Part shown: one piece after another, positions 1 to 8,518 of the stretch
How the letters are laid out: each line of letters starts with the position of its first letter
How positions within the stretch are numbered: the stretch's first letter is position 1
Origin: DATIRA01 sp964553405
Lineage (GTDB): Bacteria; Pseudomonadota; Gammaproteobacteria; Steroidobacterales; Steroidobacteraceae
DNA length: 19,636 bases
NCBI GenBank assembly: GCA_964553405.1
Contig: CAZKLS010000045.1
Location: 1-19,636 of the forward strand
Direction: 5' to 3'
Position numbers and translations under genes: made by a program
Notes under the pieces: generated by a model
What the model was told of the DNA's origin: nothing
The model's database searches: none
The model's input: the letters and a program-made list of their open reading frames with translations, nothing else

Positions 1-10
1 TGTCCTTGCA

Positions 11-134
11 TCAGTTCGATACCACCGTAGAGGGTCTCCGGCGCAGCGCCACGACCAAGACGGTAACGATTGCCGCCAGCATCAGCAGGTGCAGCAGCCA
101 GCCCCGACTCGAGTCCGGCGCACGGTCCGATCAT
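11..134 (-). pseudogene. Small single-helix membrane protein, apparently frameshifted near its start
   Basis: An ATG at 134-132 follows a good Shine-Dalgarno (GAGGGAGAG, 15 nt downstream of the previous gene's stop). Its own frame stays open to the window edge but has poor third-position GC (about half), unlike its neighbours. The frame shifted by one base, open from 130 to a TGA at 13-11, has about 80 percent GC3. It encodes a hydrophobic helix (LLHLLMLAAIVTVLVVAL) followed by RRRPSTVVSN and stop. Removing one G near position 127 would join the ATG to this frame and give a product of about 40 residues. I infer either an assembly or sequencing indel or a genuinely broken small gene. The alternatives are the 44-codon open frame running off the edge, or a start at the internal ATG at 82. 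Function unknown. Confidence 0.35.
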
Positions 135-148
135 GGCCCGGCTCTCCC

Positions 149-427
149 TCAGTTGATCGTCACGCTCTGCCCGGGCTCGGGCTGCGGTCCCTGGTCCAGC
201 AGCGAGTCGAGAAGCTCCTGGCCGTTGGCACGGACGAGCTTCAGGAAGCCGAGCGTGTTGTTCGCTGCGCCCGCGAGCCCGAAACGCACGTTGACGAGCT
301 TCGTCCGCACCAGCGAGAACTCGCCGCCGTGGTAGATCAGCAGGCAGTCGCGCATTTCGCAGTCCACGAACTCGTTGTAGTCGAGCGTGACCTGTCCGCC
401 GGTAAACACCTGCTTCACGAATCGCAT
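149..427 (-). CDS. Conserved hypothetical 92-aa pentapeptide-like protein
   Basis: This is a 92-residue soluble protein with no signal peptide or membrane segment. The start MRFVKQVF is chosen because the reading frame upstream of it is arginine-rich shadow sequence. The first half has alternating hydrophobic and polar residues with paired cysteines (NEFVDCEMRDCLLIYHGG), then VRTKLVNVRFGLAGAANNTLGFL. From memory this pattern resembles small proteobacterial proteins that read x-F-x-x-C-x-F-x-x-C-x-L-x-Y-x-GG and end GAAxNTLxFL, which suggests a short pentapeptide-like beta-helix. The C-terminus (QGPQPEPGQSVTIN) is likely disordered. It is the third gene after mmsA on the same strand, 70 nt below the membrane protein gene. 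No specific function can be assigned. Confidence 0.7.
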   Translation of the reverse strand: MRFVKQVFTGGQVTLDYNEFVDCEMRDCLLIYHGGEFSLVRTKLVNVRFGLAGAANNTLGFLKLVRANGQELLDSLLDQGPQPEPGQSVTIN

Positions 428-497
428 ACGCTCACCCCTCGCCCGGTGCCCGGCTGCGGCGTGCCGCCAGCGTACCGGATCGAACCGGCCGTAACGG

Positions 498-928
498 CTA
501 CCACGCCGCGCGGCTCGCCCGCCGGCGCAGCGCCCAGAACTGGTGGCCGGCGCCGAGCAACTCCGACACCAGGAACACCAGCAGAGCGACCGGCGCATCA
601 CGCACCAGCACGAAGTACAGGATCAGGGCAGCCACGGCGAGGCGCGCGAACGCATCGATGATCCCGAGCGGCCGGAGCGGCTGCAGGATGCGCGCGAGCG
701 ACCATGCCACGCCGATGACTCCCGCGAGGCAGACGAAGAACCAGTGCACCGGCGCGAAATCCGGCGGCACCCCGGCACCGCCGAGCCTGCCATTCAATGC
801 GTACAGGACCTGGACGAACAGCATCGCCAGCGGAGGCACCGCCAGCAGCGCCGTGACGACCAGGTCGAGCCACGCCCACGCCCGGATGACTCCTGCCTGC
901 CTCGCCATCGGCATCCGCCCGCGCCTGC

Positions 929-932
<4 letters not shown>
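498..932 (-). CDS. Small multi-pass membrane protein coupled to mmsA
   Basis: This is a 144-residue protein with four likely transmembrane helices: around residues 20-42 (LDLVVTALLAVPPLAMLFVQ), 64-82 (VHWFFVCLAGVIGVAWSLA), 88-108 (PLGIIDAFARLAVAALILYF) and 113-130 (APVALLVFLVSELLGAG). It ends with a basic tail (ALRRRASRAAW). The GTG at 932 overlaps the mmsA stop in a GTGA junction, so translation is probably coupled. ATG codons at 914 and 908 are alternative starts giving slightly shorter products. I do not recognise the family. The position suggests an accessory membrane protein of unknown role co-produced with the dehydrogenase, but no motif supports a transport or enzymatic function. Confidence 0.65.
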
Positions 933-2464
<1,532 letters not shown>

Positions 2465-2612
2465 GCTTGCTACTCCTGGGCCCGGCGACTCGTCGGCCGG
2501 GACCCGATATTGGACACCAGTTGCCGCGCGACGCGCCAGCCGGGGCATGGAGCTACGACCCGACGCCTGCAGGACAGCTGGCCGCCTCGAATGGCTCGCG
2601 TGCCCTCCCCCC
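2465..2612. other. phhA-mmsA intergenic stretch
   Basis: These 148 nt separate two genes on the minus strand. They carry the mmsA Shine-Dalgarno (AGGAG on the minus strand near 2472-2476). I see no intrinsic terminator for phhA, no convincing -35/-10 pair and no credible small coding frame, so read-through from phhA into mmsA is possible. Confidence 0.4.
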
Positions 2613-3292
2613 TCAGCCGAACAGCCGCTCGGCAGGCAGCACCTCGCCCGCTTCGAGCGTCGGTTGCGCCGCGACCTGCGGGTAGATCGGCGTGAAGTCC
2701 GGCGCGGTCTCCCGGAACAACTGCCCGAAATCGTCGATCACGAAATAGCTTTGCTGGAAGCTGTCGATCTTGTATCGGGTGCGCATCACGCGGCGCAGGT
2801 CGAACGCGATCCGTCGCGGTTCCGGGCTGGCCAGCGCATGGTCGATCTCGCTCGGCGAGGAGAGGATCCCCGCACCGTAGATGCGCAGCCCCCCGGGCGT
2901 GTCGATCAGGCCGAACTCGACCGTGTACCAGTACAGGCGCGCGAGGTACTCGAGCGCATGCAGGCCCTCCGCCTTCAGGCCACCCCGGCCATAGGCCTGC
3001 ATGTAATCGGCGAACACCGGGTCGAACAGCAGCGGCACGTGCCCGAAGAAGTCGTGGAAGATGTCCGGCTCGACGATGTAGTCGAACTCACTCTCCTCCC
3101 GCAGCCAGACGGTCACCGGGAANNNNNNNNNNNNNNNNNNNNNNNNNNNNNNNNNNNNNNNNNNNNNNNNNNNNNNNNNNNNNNNNNNNNNNNNNNNNNN
3201 NNNNNNNNNNNNNNNNNNNNNNCGCGCATGCCGCTGTAGTCGCCACGCAGCCCGTGCGTGCTCGCGCCATAAGTCGCCGGTGCCTTGCCCAT
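2613..3292 (-). CDS. phhA: Phenylalanine 4-monooxygenase, interrupted by an assembly gap
   Basis: It hydroxylates L-phenylalanine to L-tyrosine with tetrahydropterin, O2 and non-haem iron. The C-terminal 169 residues (3122-2613) are intact and diagnostic: iron-binding histidines in FHDFFGHVPLL, the glutamate ligand in LYWYTVEFGL, then GLRIYGAGILSSPSE, MRTRYKIDSFQQSYFVI and PDFTPIYPQ. This is the Xanthomonas/Caulobacter type. The N-terminal part on the other side of the gap probably starts at the ATG at 3292 (MGKAPATYGASTHGLRGDYS). The two parts are not in the same frame across the 100 N, so the true gap length is 2 modulo 3. From family length I expect roughly 80 to 100 missing codons. The start is less certain than the identity: its upstream ribosome site is weak (AAGGG). 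Confidence 0.9.
3123..3222. other. Assembly gap (100 N placeholder)
   Basis: Exactly 100 N lie within phhA. A round 100 is the usual scaffolding placeholder. The reading frames on either side do not agree with a gap of that size, so the length should not be read as real. Confidence 0.97.
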
Positions 3293-3366
3293 AACGCGTG
3301 CCAGCCCTTTCGCTTTGCCTGCAGCACAGCATACCCCCGGCGACGCAGGGAAGGGGTCCCCGGGTT

Positions 3367-3375
3367 TGCTATAGT
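3367..3375 (+). promoter_or_regulatory. Candidate extended -10 promoter element
   Basis: TGCTATAGT matches an extended -10 (TG-n-TATAAT with one mismatch) 57 nt upstream of the secreted-protein ATG at 3432. No good -35 hexamer is visible at 16-18 nt, which is tolerated by extended -10 promoters. It sits in the divergent region between phhA and the 3432 gene. Confidence 0.35.
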
Positions 3376-3397
3376 CTTGCGCCACCCGTCATCAGCG

Positions 3398-3415
3398 CCC
3401 GGGCCAGCACCCGGG
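3398..3415 (+). repeat. CCCGGG hairpin in the 5' leader of the secreted-protein gene
   Basis: Two CCCGGG hexamers (3398-3403 and 3410-3415) are separated by six bases and can pair into a 6-bp stem. The hairpin ends 16 nt before the ATG at 3432. There is no T-tract, so it is not a terminator. It may affect leader stability or may be chance in GC-rich DNA. Confidence 0.3.
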
Positions 3416-3431
3416 AGCTCAGGTACCGCAG

Positions 3432-3809
3432 ATGAAGCTGTCCGCCTCGCTCGCCATCCTCCTGATCTCCGCCGCTGTCGCGCAGGCGCAGGCGGCCTGC
3501 CCGTACCCGCAGGCGCCGCAGTCCGTCCCGAACGGCGGTTACGCCACCAAGGAGGAAATGCTGGCCGCGCAGACGGCGATCAAGGAATACCGGGACGAGG
3601 TCGAGCAGACGTTTCTTCCCTGCCTCGACCAGGAGAAGGCGGAAGCACTCGCCAGCCTGGATCCGAGCGCCGCGAACTACCAGGAGATGAAGGCCGTGAT
3701 CGAGTCGATCCACGCCAAGCGCCACAACGCCGCGATCGACGAACTGCAGGCCATGGCCTTGCGCTGGAGCGAGGAAATCAAGGCCTTCAACGCCCGCAAC
3801 GACAAATGA
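3432..3809 (+). CDS. Small secreted protein of unknown function
   Basis: This is a 125-residue protein with a classic signal peptide (MKLSASLAILLISAAVAQAQA, cleavage after AQA near residue 21). The mature part begins ACPYPQAPQSVPNGG, then a largely helical region (YATKEEMLAAQTAIKEYRDEVEQTFLPCLDQ and beyond, given here only in outline) and ends FNARNDK. Two cysteines remain in the mature protein, one at its start and one in FLPCLDQE, and could form a disulphide. I have a memory of similar short periplasmic proteins with an N-terminal CP-PxxP segment, a conserved CLDQE and a terminal ARN in alpha- and gammaproteobacteria, but none with a known role. It lies 60 nt ahead of moaA on the same strand, so it may share its transcript. 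Confidence 0.8.
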   Translation: MKLSASLAILLISAAVAQAQAACPYPQAPQSVPNGGYATKEEMLAAQTAIKEYRDEVEQTFLPCLDQEKAEALASLDPSAANYQEMKAVIESIHAKRHNAAIDELQAMALRWSEEIKAFNARNDK

Positions 3810-3869
3810 GCACCACGCGCTCGCCGAAGACCGTCACCTGCTGCCGGACGGCGTCGTCAGGTCCCGCTG

Positions 3870-4925
3870 ATGGACGCTGAGCCCTCCTCCGCTGCCCGGC
3901 TGCGACGCCTCGAGCCGAAGGACCGGCTCGGCCGCAGCATGCACGACCTGCGGATCTCGGTGATGGACCGCTGCAACTTCCGTTGCCCCTACTGCATGCC
4001 GCGGGAGACGTATCACGAGCGCTACCGCTTCCTGAAGACCACGGAACGGCTGGGCTTCGAGGAAATCGTGCGGATCGCGCGGGCCTGCGTCGGGCTCGGC
4101 GTCAGGAAGCTCAGGCTAACGGGCGGGGAACCGCTGCTGCGACAGGGCCTGCCAGACCTGGTCGGCGAACTCTCCGCGATCCGCGGCGCCGACGACATCG
4201 CGCTGACGACGAACGGGATCCTGCTCGCGCAGCACGCGGCGGAACTCAAGGCGAACGGCCTGCAGAGGGTCACGGTCAGCCTCGACTCGCTCGACCCCGA
4301 GGTCTTCGAGCGGATGAGCGGCGGCTTCGGCGGGCTCGAGCAGGTGCTCGAGGGGATCGAGGCGGCGATCGAGGCGGGTCTGACGCCGGTGAAGATCAAC
4401 ACGGTCGTCCAGCGCGGCGTCAACGAGGACTCCGTGCTGCCGCTGCTGGAGCGGTTCCGCGGCACCGGCGTCATCGTCCGGCTGATCGAGTACATGGACG
4501 TCGGCAACCGCAATCACTGGCAACCCGACCAGGTCGTCCACTCGGCGCGGCTGCTCGAGCAGATCCGCCGGCACTGGCCGGTCACTGCGCTGCCCGGCAG
4601 CTATCGCGGCGAGGTCGCGGAGCGCTACCGCTACGACGACGGTGCCGGCGAGCTCGGCTTCATCTCCTCGGTGAGCGCGCCGTTCTGCGGCGACTGCAGC
4701 CGCGCACGACTGTCCTCGGAGGGCCGGTTCTACACCTGCCTGTTCGCCACGCAGGGGCTGGACCTGCGCGCGCTGCTGCGCGGTGGCGCGAGCGACGAGG
4801 AACTCGTTGCCCGGATCCGCGACGGCTGGTCGGTCCGCGCCGACCGCTACAGCGAGCTGCGCGAACAGCTCCGTCGCAAGGAGCAGCCCATACACAAGAT
4901 CGAGATGAACTACATCGGCGGGTGA
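3870..4925 (+). CDS. moaA: GTP 3',8-cyclase (molybdenum cofactor synthesis)
   Basis: This radical-SAM enzyme converts GTP to 3',8-cyclo-7,8-dihydro-GTP, the first step of molybdenum cofactor synthesis. The 351-residue product has the N-terminal [4Fe-4S] motif DRCNFRCPYCMP (C35, C39, C42), LTGGEPLL at 83-90, and the C-terminal second cluster motif CGDCSRARLSSEGRFYTC (C273, C276, C290). It ends in the double glycine tail (NYIGG) needed for activity in this family. The ATG at 3870 follows CAGGT. It starts a moaA-moaC-moaD-moaE run with moaC only 4 nt downstream. There is no room for a molybdenum cofactor riboswitch in the 60 nt upstream. Confidence 0.97.
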   Translation: MDAEPSSAARLRRLEPKDRLGRSMHDLRISVMDRCNFRCPYCMPRETYHERYRFLKTTERLGFEEIVRIARACVGLGVRKLRLTGGEPLLRQGLPDLVGELSAIRGADDIALTTNGILLAQHAAELKANGLQRVTVSLDSLDPEVFERMSGGFGGLEQVLEGIEAAIEAGLTPVKINTVVQRGVNEDSVLPLLERFRGTGVIVRLIEYMDVGNRNHWQPDQVVHSARLLEQIRRHWPVTALPGSYRGEVAERYRYDDGAGELGFISSVSAPFCGDCSRARLSSEGRFYTCLFATQGLDLRALLRGGASDEELVARIRDGWSVRADRYSELREQLRRKEQPIHKIEMNYIGG

Positions 4926-4929
4926 GCGA

Positions 4930-5412
4930 ATGCTGAGTCACGTGGACGAGGCCGGGCACCCGGCGATGGTGGACGTGAGCGGCAAGGCCGTCACGCGGCG
5001 CACGGCCGTGGCCGAGACGCGGGTGCGGTTTCCGGCCGGCGTTGCCGCGGCCTTGCGGACGTCAGGCTTCGCGACCAGCAAGGGGCCGGTGTTCCAGACG
5101 GCGATCATCGCCGGAGTGATGGGCGCCAAGCGCACGCACGAGCTGATCCCGTTCTGCCATCCGCTCGGCCTGGAGAACTGCCGCGTCGAGATCGAGATGA
5201 ACGACCGTGACGAAGCGGTGATCCGCTGCAGCGTCTCGGTGCACCACAAGACCGGCGTCGAGATGGAGGCCCTGACCGGCGCGTCGGTCGCGGCGCTGAC
5301 CGTCTACGACATGTGCAAGGCCCTGTCGCACGAGATGCTGATCACGGACACGCGGCTGCTCGAGAAGCACGGCGGACGCCGCGACGTGGGCCCGCAGGCG
5401 GCGCCGACATGA
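4930..5412 (+). CDS. moaC: Cyclic pyranopterin monophosphate synthase
   Basis: It converts MoaA's product to cyclic pyranopterin monophosphate (precursor Z). The 160-residue length is typical. Family segments are visible in order: MVDVSGKAVTRRTAVAE, the KG-P-F-TA region (SKGPVFQTAIIAGVMGAKR), the nucleotide-site ELIPFCHPLGLENC, and GVEMEALTGASVAALTVYDM followed by CKALS, which holds the catalytic aspartate and lysine pair of the family. The start lies 4 nt after the moaA stop and the stop overlaps the moaD start as ATGA, so the genes are co-translated. Confidence 0.96.
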   Translation: MLSHVDEAGHPAMVDVSGKAVTRRTAVAETRVRFPAGVAAALRTSGFATSKGPVFQTAIIAGVMGAKRTHELIPFCHPLGLENCRVEIEMNDRDEAVIRCSVSVHHKTGVEMEALTGASVAALTVYDMCKALSHEMLITDTRLLEKHGGRRDVGPQAAPT

Positions 5413-5651
5413 GGCAGGTGCAGGTGCGCTATTTTGCCGCGCTGCGCGAGCAGGCGGGCGTCAGCGAGGAGCAACTCGAGACGACGGCCGCGACGCCCGC
5501 CGAGCTCTACGAGGAGCTGCGCGCGCGTCACGGCATGCAACTGCCGGCCGCGATGCTGCGCGTCGCGGTGAACGAGGAATTCGTCGACTGGTCGCGGCCG
5601 CTCGAGAGCGGCGACCGTGTCGTGTTCATCCCCCCGGTGGCGGGCGGCTGA
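5409..5651 (+). CDS. moaD: Molybdopterin synthase small subunit (sulfur carrier)
   Basis: This 80-residue ubiquitin-like protein ends in the invariant Gly-Gly (FIPPVAGG), whose thiocarboxylated form donates sulfur to precursor Z in the MoaD-MoaE complex. Other family features are the opening VRYFAALREQAGV and VAVNEEFVDWSRPLESGDRV before the tail. The ATG overlaps the moaC stop (ATGA), and the TGA overlaps the moaE ATG by one base (TGATG). This tight coupling suits a stoichiometric complex with MoaE. The sulfur-loading partner (MoeB type) is not in the window. Confidence 0.95.
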   Translation: MRQVQVRYFAALREQAGVSEEQLETTAATPAELYEELRARHGMQLPAAMLRVAVNEEFVDWSRPLESGDRVVFIPPVAGG

Positions 5652-6127
5652 TGCAGAAGTTCTCGTTCAGCTCCGGGGCGCTGTGCCCCGACCAGTACCG
5701 CGAGGCGCTGACGGATCCGGCCTCGGGCGGCTATGCCAGCTTCGAGGGCTGGGTGCGGGACAACAACGAAGGCAAGCGCGTACTGCGGCTCGAGTACGAG
5801 GCTTTCGAGGAACTCGGCCTCAAGGAGGGCGAGCGCATCGTCGAGGAAGCCATCCGCCGCTACGGCGTGCAGAAAGCCGCCTGCGTGCATCGGGTCGGAG
5901 ACCTGGCGATCGGCGAGCTGGCCGTCTGGGTGGGCGTCAGCTCGGGTCATCGCGGCGAGGCCTTCGCGGCCTGCCGTTACATCATCGACGAGGTCAAGCA
6001 CCGGGTGCCGATCTGGAAGAAGGAGCACTACCAGGACGGCGACTCGGGATGGGTCAACTGCGAGCGTTGCGCCGAGGCGGCGCACGAGCACGCACACGAT
6101 CACGATCACGGGCCCGTCAGGGCCTGA
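5651..6127 (+). CDS. moaE: Molybdopterin synthase catalytic subunit with a His-rich tail
   Basis: It combines with MoaD to make molybdopterin from precursor Z. The 158-residue product has FEGWVRDNNEGKRV (R36), LEYEAFEE, VHRVGDLAIGELAVWVGVSS, and the active-site stretch KHRVPIWKKEHYQDG, whose K116 and K123 have the seven-residue spacing of the two essential lysines of E. coli MoaE. The C-terminus carries a short extension rich in histidine and acid (HEHAHDHDHG), which looks like a metal-binding tail and is not needed for the fold. The last 11 nt overlap the end of the convergent proA gene. The moa run ends here; mog/moaB and moeA genes are not present. Confidence 0.95.
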   Translation: MQKFSFSSGALCPDQYREALTDPASGGYASFEGWVRDNNEGKRVLRLEYEAFEELGLKEGERIVEEAIRRYGVQKAACVHRVGDLAIGELAVWVGVSSGHRGEAFAACRYIIDEVKHRVPIWKKEHYQDGDSGWVNCERCAEAAHEHAHDHDHGPVRA

Positions 6128-7385
6128 CCTGCCCCTTCCCCCGCACGACGTACTTGTAGCTGACCAGCTGCTCGACGCCCACCGGGCCGCGGGCGTGAAA
6201 GCGGTCGGTCGAGATCCCGATCTCGGCGCCCATTCCAAACTCACCGCCGTCGGCGTACTGGGTCGATGCGTTGTGCAGCACGATGGCGCTGTCGACGCGC
6301 GACAGGAAACACTCCGCCGCAGCCGGATCCTCGGTGACGATGGACTCGGTGTGCGCCGAGCCGTAGCGGGCGATGTGCTCGATCGCCTCGTCCACGCCGT
6401 CGACGACGCGGGCCGCGATGATGGCGTCCAGGTACTCGGTGCGCCAGTCCTGCTCGGTGGCAGGCACGACCCGCGGGTCCGCCTGCTGCACGCGCTCGTC
6501 GCCGCGGACCTCGCAGCCGGCGTCCAGCAGTTCGCGCACGATCGGCACAAGGTGCGTGCCGAGGCAGGCCTGGTCGATCAGCAGCGTCTCCGCGGCGCCG
6601 CAGATGCCGGTACGCCTGAGCTTCGCGTTGCAGACGATCTCCCGCGCCATCGGCAGGTCCGCGGCACCGTCCACGTAGACGTGGCAGTTGCCCTCGAGGT
6701 GCCCGATCACGGGCACCCGCGCGTCCTGCTGCACCCGGGCGATCAGGCTCTTGCCACCGCGCGGCACGATGACGTCCACGTAGTCGGTCATTGCCGACAG
6801 CATGTAACCGACCGCCGCCCGGTCCGTGGTCGGCACCAGCTGTATGCATGCCTCGGGCAGTTCCGCGGCCGCGAGTCCCTCGACCAGGCAGGCGTGAATC
6901 GCGCGGCTCGAGTGCAGGCTCTCGCTGCCGCCACGCAGGATCGCCGCGTTGCCGGACTTGAGGCACAGCGCGCCGGCGTCGCAGGTCACGTTCGGGCGGC
7001 TCTCGTAGATGATGCCGATCACGCCGAGCGGCACGCTGACCCGCTGGATCAGCAGGCCGTTCGGCCTGCGCCACTCGGCCAGCACCCGGCCGACAGGGTC
7101 GTCGAGCGCGGCGATGTCCTCGACGCCGCGCGCCATGCCCTCGATCCGCGCCGCGTCGAGCAGCAGGCGGTCGAGTGCCGCGCGGCCGAGCCCGGCGGCC
7201 CGGGCTTCGTCGAGATCGGTGCGATTCGCGGCCAGGATCTCGTCCGTCCGCCGGCGCAGCGACTGCGCCGCGGCGCCCAGGGCGCGGTTCTTCTGCGGCC
7301 CTGACGCACGCGCCAGGACCCGCGCCGCGTCGACTGCCGCGCGGCCCATGCCGTCCATCAGTGCAGCGATATCCTCGGCGCTCAT
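6117..7385 (-). CDS. proA: Gamma-glutamyl phosphate reductase
   Basis: This is the second step of proline synthesis: it reduces gamma-glutamyl phosphate to glutamate-5-semialdehyde with NADPH. The 422-residue product has the normal length. Motifs are GVIGIIYESRPNVTCDAGAL near 121, LKSGNAAILRGG, VPRGGKSLI, and the catalytic cysteine in LRRTGICGAAETLL (C262), followed by the C-terminal HNASTQYADGGEFGMGAEIG and ARGPVGVEQL. The ATG at 7385 overlaps the proB stop (ATGA), so it is translationally coupled to proB. The stop lies 11 nt inside moaE on the other strand, with no terminator between the two converging genes. Confidence 0.97.
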   Translation of the reverse strand: MSAEDIAALMDGMGRAAVDAARVLARASGPQKNRALGAAAQSLRRRTDEILAANRTDLDEARAAGLGRAALDRLLLDAARIEGMARGVEDIAALDDPVGRVLAEWRRPNGLLIQRVSVPLGVIGIIYESRPNVTCDAGALCLKSGNAAILRGGSESLHSSRAIHACLVEGLAAAELPEACIQLVPTTDRAAVGYMLSAMTDYVDVIVPRGGKSLIARVQQDARVPVIGHLEGNCHVYVDGAADLPMAREIVCNAKLRRTGICGAAETLLIDQACLGTHLVPIVRELLDAGCEVRGDERVQQADPRVVPATEQDWRTEYLDAIIAARVVDGVDEAIEHIARYGSAHTESIVTEDPAAAECFLSRVDSAIVLHNASTQYADGGEFGMGAEIGISTDRFHARGPVGVEQLVSYKYVVRGKGQVRP

Positions 7386-8518
7386 ATCAGTACCAGGTCG
7401 TCCCGGTGGATCAACTCGTCGCGGCCGCGGTAGCCGAGCAGGCCCTCGAGCTCCCCGCTCTTCCGACCACGGATCAGCTGGGCTTCCTGGCTCGAGTATG
7501 CCGCGAGGCCGCGCGCGATCTCCACACCCGCGGGTCCCCGCACGATGACCACGTCCCCCTTGTCGAACCGGCCGACCACGTTCACGACGCCGGCGGGCAG
7601 CAGGCTGCGGCCATCGCCGAGCGCGCGAGCCGCGCCCTCGTCCACGTGCAACTCGCCGACGGGCTTCAACAGGCCCGCGATCCATTGCTTGCGCAGCGTC
7701 ACCGGCGAAGCAGCCGCCACGAACCAGGTGCAGCGCGCGCCCGACTCGATGCGGCTGAGCGGGTTGTGCTCCCGGCCGGCAGCGATGCACATGTGGCAGC
7801 CGGCCGCGACCGCGATCTTCGCCGCCAGCAGCTTCGTGACCATGCCGCCCGACCCCACGTCCGAGGCCGAGCCCCCGGCCATCGCTTCGATCTCGGGCGT
7901 GATCGCTTCGACCAGCGGCACGAGGCTCGCGTGCGGGTCGCGGCACGGATCGGCGGTGTACAACCCGTCCACGTCGGACAGCAGCACCAAAGCATCGGCG
8001 CTGACCATCTGCGCGACCCGGGCGGCGAGGCGGTCGTTGTCCCCGTAGCGGATCTCGGCCGTCGCGACCGTGTCGTTCTCGTTGATGACCGGAATGGCGC
8101 CGAGCCGCAGCAGCGTCGTCAAGGTGTTGCGCGCGTTCAGGTACCGGCGTCGCTCCTCGGTGTCGCCCAGCGTCAGCAGCACCTGCGCGACGGCGAAGCC
8201 GTGCTGCTCGAGCACCTCTTTCCAGGCATGCGCGAGGCGGATCTGTCCGGCAGCCGCCGCAGCCTGGCTCTCCTCGAGGCGCAAGCGGCCGACGGCCAGG
8301 CCGAGCTGCCGCCGGCCGAGCGCGATCGCACCCGAGGAGACGACCACGACCTCCTGACCGCGCGCGCGCAGCGCTGCAATATCCTCCGCCAGTGATTCGA
8401 GCCAGCCGCGGTTGACCCGACCGCTGCCCGCCTCCGCGAGCAGCGCCGAGCCGACCTTGACGACGACGCGTCGCGCTGCGGGCAGCCGCGGACCGCCGGC
8501 GGCGGCGCCTCGCTTCAT
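7382..8518 (-). CDS. proB: Glutamate 5-kinase with C-terminal PUA domain
   Basis: It phosphorylates glutamate in the first, feedback-controlled step of proline synthesis. The 378-residue product has the amino acid kinase domain (VVVKVGSALLAEAG from residue 18, VVVSSGAIALGRRQL, LTLGDTEERRRYLNARNTL, PVINENDTVAT, YGDNDRLAARVA, LSDVDGLYTADP, GSGGMVTKLLAAKIA) and a C-terminal PUA domain from about residue 280 (ASPVTLRKQWI, DGRSLLPAGV, RGLAAYSSQEA). The PUA domain makes this the long form of the enzyme. The ATG at 8518 overlaps the stop of the upstream acyl-CoA dehydrogenase (ATGA), so all three genes of this block appear to be one coupled unit. Confidence 0.97.
   Translation of the reverse strand: MKRGAAAGGPRLPAARRVVVKVGSALLAEAGSGRVNRGWLESLAEDIAALRARGQEVVVVSSGAIALGRRQLGLAVGRLRLEESQAAAAAGQIRLAHAWKEVLEQHGFAVAQVLLTLGDTEERRRYLNARNTLTTLLRLGAIPVINENDTVATAEIRYGDNDRLAARVAQMVSADALVLLSDVDGLYTADPCRDPHASLVPLVEAITPEIEAMAGGSASDVGSGGMVTKLLAAKIAVAAGCHMCIAAGREHNPLSRIESGARCTWFVAAASPVTLRKQWIAGLLKPVGELHVDEGAARALGDGRSLLPAGVVNVVGRFDKGDVVIVRGPAGVEIARGLAAYSSQEAQLIRGRKSGELEGLLGYRGRDELIHRDDLVLI

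Noticed and set aside
3810..3869. Molybdenum cofactor riboswitch before moaA
   Set aside because: Only 60 nt are available and no fitting stem structure is visible; known examples need well over 100 nt.
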